Positions 49,617 through 54,850 of a DNA stretch of 54,850 nucleotides are shown here, piece after piece; within the stretch, counting starts at the first letter, position 1; each line of letters opens with the position of its first letter. The position numbers were made by a program, and so were the translations under genes. The DNA comes from Marinobacterium sp. (lineage in GTDB: Bacteria > Pseudomonadota > Gammaproteobacteria > Pseudomonadales > Balneatricaceae): positions 1 through 54,850 of the forward strand of contig JAUWAC010000017.1 of the NCBI GenBank assembly GCA_030602245.1, written 5' to 3'. A model generated the notes under the pieces. That model searched no databases and was not told the origin of the DNA. It saw nothing but the letters and a program-made list of their open reading frames with translations.

Positions 49617-50044
49617 CCAATAATAGCCAGACGATTCCATGGGGACTGTTGCTGACGGCCTGGCTGCTGGCGTTAGTGTCCTCACTTTCGGCGATCTACA
49701 TTGGTGAGGTGCTCGGACAAGCCCCGTGCGTGCTGTGCTGGTTCCAGCGTGCCTTCATGTTTCCGTTAGCGGTGATTCTCGCGGTCGCCTGCTACTACTC
49801 GGATTTGAACGTTTGGCGTTACGCCCTGCCGCTGGCTGTCATTGGTTCCCTGTTTGCCTTGGCCCACTCGCTGCTGTATATGGGATTAATACCTGAGCCC
49901 ATTCAGCCCTGTACGGCCACTGGCCCATCTTGCTCGGGGGCCGGAATGACAATCTTCGGCGGGTTGCCGCTCCCATTTCTGTCCCTGGCCATTTTCGTTG
50001 CCATCATCATTTTGCTCTTGGAAATCCGTCGGAGAATTCGTTGA
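49613..50044 (+). CDS. dsbB: Disulfide bond formation protein B
   Basis: This 143-residue protein starts at GTG 49613 inside the transporter's stop (GTGA). It has four membrane helices. The first periplasmic pair is C39-V-L-C42 followed by W-F-Q-R, and the second pair is C100 and C107, the residues that pass electrons from DsbA to quinone. It is shorter than E. coli DsbB (176) in the loops. It overlaps the DsbA-like gene by one base (TGATG), so the two form a private oxidising pair of the island. Confidence 0.93.
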   Translation: MTNNSQTIPWGLLLTAWLLALVSSLSAIYIGEVLGQAPCVLCWFQRAFMFPLAVILAVACYYSDLNVWRYALPLAVIGSLFALAHSLLYMGLIPEPIQPCTATGPSCSGAGMTIFGGLPLPFLSLAIFVAIIILLLEIRRRIR

Positions 50045-50721
50045 TGAATCGTCGTGTCCTTGTTGTAGTTATCTGTCTCGCGCTGATCGCCGCTTTCGGG
50101 GCCGCTGTGTTGTTCAAGCCACAGCCCCAACAGACTCAAAACACGGCGGCCACCACCGAAAAACCGATCGCCACCGCTCAGCCGGTTGCGAATCAACAAG
50201 CTCTGGTTCGTTTCCACTCGCCCACCTTCGGGCCTGCCAACGCACCGGTGACCATCGTCGAGTTTTTTGACCCTTCCTGTGAGGCCTGCCGTGCGTTCTA
50301 TCCCATCGTGAAACAGATCCTTGCGGAATACCCCGGGCAGGTGCGTTTGGTGTTGCGGTACACATTGTTCCACCAGGGCTCTGAGGAAGTCTCCAGAATG
50401 CTGGAAGCCGCTCGCCTGCAAAATGTGTATGAACCGGTGCTGGAAGCTGTGTTAGAGGTACAGCCTGCCTGGCATGACGACCCAGAGGTTGTCAGGGCAT
50501 GGGAAGCCGCCGAGGCAGCCGGCCTCGACCTGGCCCAGGCACGTGCAGACATGCAAACCGACCGAATCAACGCCATTCTTGAAAAGGACATGGAAGACGT
50601 AAAAGCCCTCAGCATTCGAGGCACTCCGAGCTTTTTCGTGAATGGTCGACAACTTACGGAGTTTGGTGCCAAGCCGCTACTGCGTCTTGTTCAGGAGTCG
50701 TTGCGGAACTCCGAGCAATGA
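50044..50721 (+). CDS. DsbA-like thioredoxin-fold protein
   Basis: The protein has 225 residues with an N-terminal membrane anchor or signal (about 5-24), a Gln/Thr/Ala-rich linker to about 50, and a DsbA/DsbG-type thioredoxin fold. The active site is C79-E-A-C82 in F-F-D-P-S-C, and the cis-proline lies in R-G-T-P-S-F-F-V-N-G. It is most like periplasmic thiol oxidoreductases found next to dsbB in metal-resistance clusters. Whether it oxidises or reduces its partner is not visible; adjacent dsbB suggests oxidation, adjacent ccdA reduction. Confidence 0.88.
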   Translation: MNRRVLVVVICLALIAAFGAAVLFKPQPQQTQNTAATTEKPIATAQPVANQQALVRFHSPTFGPANAPVTIVEFFDPSCEACRAFYPIVKQILAEYPGQVRLVLRYTLFHQGSEEVSRMLEAARLQNVYEPVLEAVLEVQPAWHDDPEVVRAWEAAEAAGLDLAQARADMQTDRINAILEKDMEDVKALSIRGTPSFFVNGRQLTEFGAKPLLRLVQESLRNSEQ

Positions 50722-50757
50722 GGACTCACGGAAATACCTGATATTGCGACATGGGGA

Positions 50758-51456
50758 ATGTTCGCTGCATTTTTTGGCGGTCTGGTGTCTTTTTTCTCAC
50801 CCTGCACTCTGCCGCTGGTCCCGGGATATCTCTCCGTGGTGACCGGTGGCACGGTGACCGAGCGTTCAAATCGGCTGAAAGCGCTTTGGCTCAGCGTCTG
50901 TTTCGTACTCGGCTTTAGCATGGTGTTTGTTGCTTTTGGTGCCAGCGCAAGTCTGCTGGGGCAATGGCTGATGGCCTATCGACAGGAGGCCAATCTGGCG
51001 GCAGGTGTTCTGATCATACTGATGGGACTCTTCATGCTGGGCTGGTGGAGCCTGCCCGCGTTACAGCGGGATTGGCGCTTTGGGCAAAGCCTTGAGGGTG
51101 GACGGCCCACAGCAGCGTTTCTTCTCGGGATCGCTTTTGCCGTGGGTTGGACGCCGTGCATTGGTCCCATACTGGGCGCTATCCTGGCGCTCAGTTCCAC
51201 CCATGCGAATGCTGAAACCGGCATGCTGTACCTGGCCGTCTATTCACTCGGTCTGGCGATTCCCTTCCTGGCCACGTCCTTATTCATCGAGCATTTTCGG
51301 GCCCGAGTGCGCTGGATGAGTCGTTGGAGCCAGTCTCTGAGAATTTTCGCCGGGCTGGTTCTGATCTTGATGGGGGTGATGGTGCTGACGGGACAAATGA
51401 CCCGGTTCGCATCATGGATGTTATCCACGTTTCCGATACTCGGAAGACTGGGTTGA
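50758..51456 (+). CDS. ccdA: CcdA/DsbD-type membrane thiol electron carrier
   Basis: The protein has 232 residues from ATG 50758, with six membrane helices. The paired cysteines are in F-F-S-P-C-T-L-P-L-V-P-G-Y and G-W-T-P-C-I-G-P-I-L-G, the elements that carry electrons from cytoplasmic thioredoxin across the membrane. The conserved N-terminus appears to begin further upstream (T-E-I-P-D-I-A-T-W-G, from about 50728), in frame with and directly behind the dsbA stop. No ATG, GTG or TTG exists there, and ATG 50758 has no good binding site. The true start is therefore uncertain. Confidence 0.85.
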   Translation: MFAAFFGGLVSFFSPCTLPLVPGYLSVVTGGTVTERSNRLKALWLSVCFVLGFSMVFVAFGASASLLGQWLMAYRQEANLAAGVLIILMGLFMLGWWSLPALQRDWRFGQSLEGGRPTAAFLLGIAFAVGWTPCIGPILGAILALSSTHANAETGMLYLAVYSLGLAIPFLATSLFIEHFRARVRWMSRWSQSLRIFAGLVLILMGVMVLTGQMTRFASWMLSTFPILGRLG

Positions 51457-51513
51457 TACCTGGCGAGCCTATGCCAACAAACAAGCTGGCCGATATGGCA
51501 GAGGAACTGGGCG

Positions 51514-51870
51514 ATGGACAATGAACTCAAAGCGTACCTCCTGACAGAGCTGGCCGCCGCCGTTGATGCTGAAAATAAGGGCGATGTCGATACAGCGTTC
51601 AGCCATCTGGAAAGGGCTCATATTCTGAGCCAGAAGTTCGCGCTTGCCCATGCGGCAACGCACTTGCGCATGCTCCGGCTCGGCTGGAAAACGCGCGATA
51701 CCCGAGAGGTTTTCGGGCAGATGGCGCGGGCAATAGCGGCGTTGCTGGTGTCACGCATCTGGGTGCCTGTCGGCAACACAGGACGTGCCAACGTCAGCGC
51801 ATTCGAACCGATGGCGGTGCCGGAAGACTTGGCGAACGTTCTGAGACACCAGAACTCTTCCAACACGTAA
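51514..51870 (+). CDS. DUF3703 protein
   Basis: The 118-residue protein has no signal or membrane segment. The family pattern is visible: a helical start, F-S-H-L-E-R-A-H-I-L-S-Q, then A-H-A-A-T-H-L-R-M-L, R-E-V-F-G-Q-M-A-R, and the C-terminal V-P-V-G-N-T-G-R-A-N-V-S-A-F-E-P-M. Several histidines and the R-E-V-F-G-Q segment are conserved, but the function is unknown. In my recollection such genes often stand with cation efflux and SCO-family genes in metal islands, as here. The start is chosen at the ATG overlapping GGGCGATGG; SD is weak. Confidence 0.8.
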   Translation: MDNELKAYLLTELAAAVDAENKGDVDTAFSHLERAHILSQKFALAHAATHLRMLRLGWKTRDTREVFGQMARAIAALLVSRIWVPVGNTGRANVSAFEPMAVPEDLANVLRHQNSSNT

Positions 51871-51887
51871 ATGAAGGACACCACCTG

Positions 51888-52031
51888 ATGATCACACCCT
51901 GCCTCCAACAAGACGCAAAGCGCTTCGCATCCATGGCATTGATGGTGCTGACAATCCTCCTCGTTGGCTGCATGGGCGATGATGCGCCGGATTGGCACGG
52001 GACAGACATCAGCGGCGTGATGCCCAAGCTT
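51888..52031 (+). pseudogene. SCO1/SenC-family gene, truncated 5' end
   Basis: The first 48 codons encode a lipoprotein-type signal (hydrophobic segment, then L-L-V-G-C at Cys28) and D-W-H-G-T-D-I-S-G-V-M-P, the usual N-terminus of SCO-family copper chaperones/thiol proteins. After codon 48 similarity ends abruptly and the frame runs 13 codons into unrelated sequence (to 52070). The catalytic C-x-x-x-C and the histidine are lost, so the gene is dead. The break coincides with the end of the helicase fragment read from the other side. Confidence 0.7.
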
Positions 52032-52395
52032 GACAGAGGGCTCGTGCTTTGGCCTCACCGATACCGGTGAACTCCTTTTCATTGGCAATGAAGCGGATCA
52101 GCGCCTCACCCGTTTCCGGCAGCGTGCACTCCATCTCAGCTGGGGCGTCATACAAATGCTGCTGAAGCTCATAATCACCTGCCTGAACGGTCTCCAGCGT
52201 CCTTACACCACGCACCCGCCATTGCTGGCCAACGGACGGCTTGATAGGCAGGGACTGGTTTTCGCATCGGATGCTGACGATGTATTTGCCCGAGTTGATT
52301 TTGTAACTGTCGGCTTTAAGGGGAATGCCCGTGAAGATCGTGTATTTATAGCCGTTATGCTGGCAGCTGGTGACACGGAAATAATCCTCATGCAT
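52032..52395 (-). pseudogene. RecD-like helicase gene, truncated 5' part
   Basis: The frame from ATG 52393-52395 encodes about 120 residues. An N-terminal OB-like segment contains Y-K-I-N-S-G-K-Y-I-V-S-I-R-C-E-N-Q and I-K-P-S-V-G-Q-x-W. It is followed by a helix-hairpin-helix, F-T-G-I-G-E-A-K-A-R-A-L. This matches, from memory, the start of large AAA/RecD2-type helicases; the ATPase domain is missing. Beyond about 52032 the frame ends in seven unrelated codons (stop 52009-52011). The start overlaps the end of the VPA1267-like gene by eight bases, showing the original operon order. Confidence 0.65.
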
Positions 52396-52707
52396 CGGGC
52401 GCGACTCCGAACTCAGTGAGGACTTCGGACAGTTCACCGTAACGCTTTAGCTTGGCTTCGAGGGTTGCCACTCGGGCCTTTAGCTCAATGTTTTCCTGCT
52501 CCAGCACTGAGAGCCTTCTCGATTCCATGGCTCTTTGGTTAACGCTGGGATCATAGCGCTTCGGTTCTGATCGCTGGGCCTGGCCACTTCGCCACGGTTT
52601 AACTGGCCCCGAAAGATGATCTGCTTAAAATCATCATCCGTCTGGGTGGCCGCCCAGCTCTGAAAGGAACTCAGGTTCTGACGTGCTTTTTCCTGACCAT
52701 TACTCAT
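52388..52707 (-). pseudogene. VPA1267-like gene of the GMT module, frameshifted
   Basis: The first frame (ATG 52705-52707) gives N-G-Q-E-K-A-R-Q-N-L, then D-D-D-F-K-Q-I-I-F-R-G-Q-L-N-R-G-E-V-A. It then drifts to a stop at 52480. From about 52580 a second frame continues as a basic linker and a leucine-rich coiled coil (V-L-E-Q-E-N-I-E-L-K-A-R-V-A) and stops at 52388. Together they make one gene whose middle has lost codons and frame. I recall the family as VPA1267, placed behind gmtX in Gamma-Mobile-Trio elements. Whether any fused product is made is unknown. Confidence 0.65.
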
Positions 52708-53368
52708 CCATTTCCCCTAGGATCTTCTTGAGCCCGGTCAGGAAGCCGCGAGGCAGGATTTCCGTACCCAGCTCATCTTTCACTTGGCCCAGTGCGTTCG
52801 CTCTAAATCCGAGTTTCTCCAACCATTCCTCGGTGCAGACGGTTTGCAACGCCTTGATCTCGTTTTCCGAACAGACCCCCTTTAACGAGGGCAGCAGCTC
52901 CACGCTGGCTTCAGACTGGGGCTCCACGTAAGTCGTCGGACGCTTATCAATCACGATCTCGGTTGTGCTCTTCAGCATATTGGCTTCGCTTCTGTAGCGA
53001 TCCCGCTCACGAATGATTTGTCCAAAGAGGGCACGCACCGCCGCGTCCTCAATACGCTCCAGAAGTTGGTGATCCTGGCTCATTCTCTTGGGTGGCCCTA
53101 CCGGTGGTTTCTTCGTGGTGGTCTTCGCCTTGGCAGCCCACGCTTCGACCAGATCCCGATAATGCTTGTTTGCGGTGGCACGGATCGACTGATAGCCCAC
53201 ACCGCCATCTTCCTCGGATACGCGACCAATGGTGGTGATGGAAAAGTCCCGAGCACCGGAGTCGAAGTAGGCGTTCAACGTTTCGTGGAGCTTATCCAGA
53301 GATGCCTTCGTCTTCGCTGTCTTGCCGTCTTTTAGGGTGTCCAGAATCGCATCAACATCGATGTTCAT
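52700..53368 (-). CDS. gmtX: GmtX-like protein of a Gamma-Mobile-Trio module
   Basis: The protein has 222 residues and is intact. The N-terminal half resembles a winged helix: S-L-D-K-L-H-E-T-L, then D-F-S-I-T-T-I-G-R-V-S, G-Y-Q-S-I-R-A, and Y-R-D-L-V-E-A-W-A. A basic linker (K-T-T-T-K-K-P-P) and a helical C-terminal part follow. The order recombinase, this gene, VPA1267-like gene is that of Gamma-Mobile-Trio elements as I remember them. The gene overlaps the recombinase by four bases (53365-53368) and the next gene by eight (52700-52707). Its molecular role is not known. Base composition is lower in GC than the core genes. Confidence 0.7.
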   Translation of the reverse strand: MNIDVDAILDTLKDGKTAKTKASLDKLHETLNAYFDSGARDFSITTIGRVSEEDGGVGYQSIRATANKHYRDLVEAWAAKAKTTTKKPPVGPPKRMSQDHQLLERIEDAAVRALFGQIIRERDRYRSEANMLKSTTEIVIDKRPTTYVEPQSEASVELLPSLKGVCSENEIKALQTVCTEEWLEKLGFRANALGQVKDELGTEILPRGFLTGLKKILGEMDE

Positions 53369-54709
53369 TCGGACACCTCCATGGCTGGAATCCGCTTCAG
53401 AGCGCCTGACGACAGCGTGATCGGGGTGATTTGCTTGACTGCCTCAAATCCGGATTTCAGCAGCCCATCGTTCTCCAGGTACACTTGCGCTTCGATGTAA
53501 TTTGTTGCGATTCGGTAGCCTTCCATTTTGTCGTCTGGGTCCGCGATCTTAGCCATCTTTCGAATGAGCGCATTACCCACGATCAACTGCGTGTTTTCGT
53601 CCATTTCCAAAAAGACGGGCTTGTACCCGGAGCGGGCCATCATGCGACTCAAGGCGTTGGTACGCTTGGCAATCGCAGGCGTCTTGCGCAGGTCATCGTG
53701 TAGATCGGGATAGAACTCAGCGTCCTCGCAGAGCAAGGACAGGTGCAGCAATTCCGAGTCGGTTTCGATGAATTTCATGCTGACATTGAGGTCTTCCGCA
53801 GACCCCACAGCGACCAGCTTTTGACGGTCATCGTCCTCAGTTCGCCCATTCTCGATCTGGACCACTTTGTTGATCAGATTGAAGATGGCGATGTAGTCCT
53901 TGGCGTACTCATCTGCCTCCACGCGCTGCTTCTCGTACCGACGCTCCAGCGCCTGAAGTTCGCTGTGCTTGAGGAACGGCTTACCGGCTTCCTCGGCGAG
54001 GTACAAATCATCCTTCAGGGCCTCTAATTGGCCCTCAATCTCGACGGCCAGTTCAGCCGCCTGGTGCGCTTTGTAGCTGACTTGATTGAACTTGGAATTC
54101 AGAGCTGGCAGGTAGGTCGCATCGGTGATGTGCCAGCGACAGCGGGGGCAGTTTTCAGGGCCATGGGGTACCGGGCCATAAACCCTTGCGTGTGTCGACG
54201 CAGCATCTTTAATGAGGGGGCCGCCGTTCCAGCAGCCGCCAACGGTGGATAGTTCATCCGAACGCACGGAGTTGCCGCCGACTAGGCATAGACCGGTGGC
54301 CCGCTCTTCCCAGCCAATCGGATTCCGGTTCGCCAGCACGGCTTCGACAGAGTTGTATGTATCACCGAGCGACGCAGTGCGAAGCTGGATCTGCCTCATC
54401 TCTGCGTCCTGAAGAAAGTTCTTCAGGGACGTTTCCCCGCGTTTAACCAGGGCGGAGTCGGCCTCGCTCATTTTCTCGGCCATCACCGAGGGCGTGATCT
54501 TGTTGTAATAGATCGTCATCAACAGCCGGGTATGACCGGCCAGAAGCTTGGAGATCACCGGCAATGGCAGATCGGTGTCCATGGTATAGCAGGTGATCAA
54601 CGACACGCGGAGGCTGTGAAGTGGGTATTCCGTTGCCACCTTGCTCGTTTCTGGCCCCTCGTAGTCATCGCCGTAGTCTTTTACGAACCGAAGACGCTCC
54701 ACGTCTTTC
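53365..54709 (-). pseudogene. gmtZ: GmtZ-like (VPA1269-family) tyrosine recombinase, 5' part removed by the IS
   Basis: About 448 C-terminal residues remain; the frame is open to the IS edge at 54709, so the true start is lost. Near its new N-terminus is a tyrosine-recombinase box: H-S-L-R-V-S-L-I-T, then L-A-G-H-T-R-L-L-M-T-I-Y-Y, giving the second H-x-x-R, the histidine and the nucleophile tyrosine. The box I arginine is gone. The long tail has a Cys cluster (N-C-P-R-C-R-W-H-I-T-D) and an acidic C-terminal half that I associate with the VPA1269/GmtZ family. Integration activity should be lost. Confidence 0.7.
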
Positions 54710-54850
54710 GAGTTATTGTCAAATCTGGTGTATGGGCATCAAGCCGCGTTCCTGTCTGATTGATCCTGTACTTGCTCGCCGTCCTTGAACTTCACGTTGT
54801 TGACCACGAGGGCCAGCAGATCAAATCCCTTGATCCGTTTCCAGCGCTTC
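54710..54850 (-). mobile_element. 3' end of an IS256-family insertion sequence (right copy)
   Basis: Inverted relative to 1-140. The terminal repeat starts GAGTTATTGTCAAATCTGGT at 54710. The outermost 59 bases of the window are identical to the first 59; further in, seven synonymous substitutions and a one-base insertion after the stop separate the copies. It interrupts the gmtZ-like gene. The rest of the element lies outside. Confidence 0.88.
54739..54849 (-). CDS. IS256-family transposase, C-terminal 36 residues (partial)
   Basis: Encodes the same 36-residue tail as 2-112, ending at TGA 54739-54741, with seven third-position differences. Start and catalytic domain are outside the window. 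Confidence 0.75.
   Translation of the reverse strand, partial: KRWKRIKGFDLLALVVNNVKFKDGEQVQDQSDRNAA

Noticed and set aside
52009..52070. Tails of the SCO and helicase frames as real protein ends
   Set aside because: Each tail is only the antisense reading of the other gene's fragment across the junction.

Overview
The window is chromosomal DNA of a GC-rich gammaproteobacterium. The gene order (ffh-rpsP-rimM-trmD-rplS-xerD-dsbC-hom-thrC-recJ and carAB-greA-yhbY-ftsH-folP-glmM-tpiA-secG-tRNA-Leu-tRNA-fMet-rimP-nusA-infB-rbfA-truB-rpsO-pnp) is that of the Pseudomonadales/Oceanospirillales group. The genus cannot be fixed from sequence alone. It reads like a complete assembly contig: both termini are 3' ends of closely related IS256-family insertion sequences in inverted orientation.

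Region by region: 1-140 is an IS end that cuts a hemerythrin-like gene. 592-4727 (minus) holds a HAD phosphatase, an AlbA_2 protein, a small membrane protein, a CNNM/CBS (CorC-like) protein and YpjD. 4979-8506 is ffh and the rpsP-rimM-trmD-rplS ribosomal/tRNA-modification operon. 8726-11908 is an unknown envelope protein, xerD and dsbC. 12195-14907 is threonine synthesis (hom, thrC). 15021-18616 is a DUF218 protein, recJ, a 60-residue protein and nfo. 18690-20519 is an EAL-CBS-GGDEF c-di-GMP protein. 20585-25066 is nudF-yqiB-cpdA-yqiA-parE. 25186-27487 is a cell-wall pair (L,D-transpeptidase and MepK-like peptidase). 27699-32574 is carAB-greA behind a leader with an intrinsic terminator. 32642-38939 is yhbY, ftsH, folP, glmM, tpiA, secG. 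38951-48005 is the tRNA-Leu/tRNA-fMet/rimP-nusA-infB-rbfA-truB-rpsO-pnp translation and RNA-decay cluster with several structured leaders.

From about 48.1 kb the character changes: intergenic DNA without core genes, lower GC, and an accessory island. It carries a MerR regulator divergent from a cation-efflux gene, followed in tightly coupled order by dsbB, a DsbA-like thioredoxin, a CcdA-like electron carrier, a DUF3703 protein and the first codons of an SCO-family gene. At about 52032 this module is fused head-on to the broken 5' part of a RecD-like helicase gene, which belongs to a decayed Gamma-Mobile-Trio (GMT)-type module: a frameshifted VPA1267-like gene, an intact gmtX-like gene, and a gmtZ-like (VPA1269-family) tyrosine-recombinase gene whose 5' part is cut off by the right-hand IS.

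The most interesting parts are this wrecked mobile element with its metal/thiol cargo, the mutually exclusive hairpins before rpsO, the possible attenuator before carAB, and the absence of rlmE from its usual place between yhbY and ftsH.
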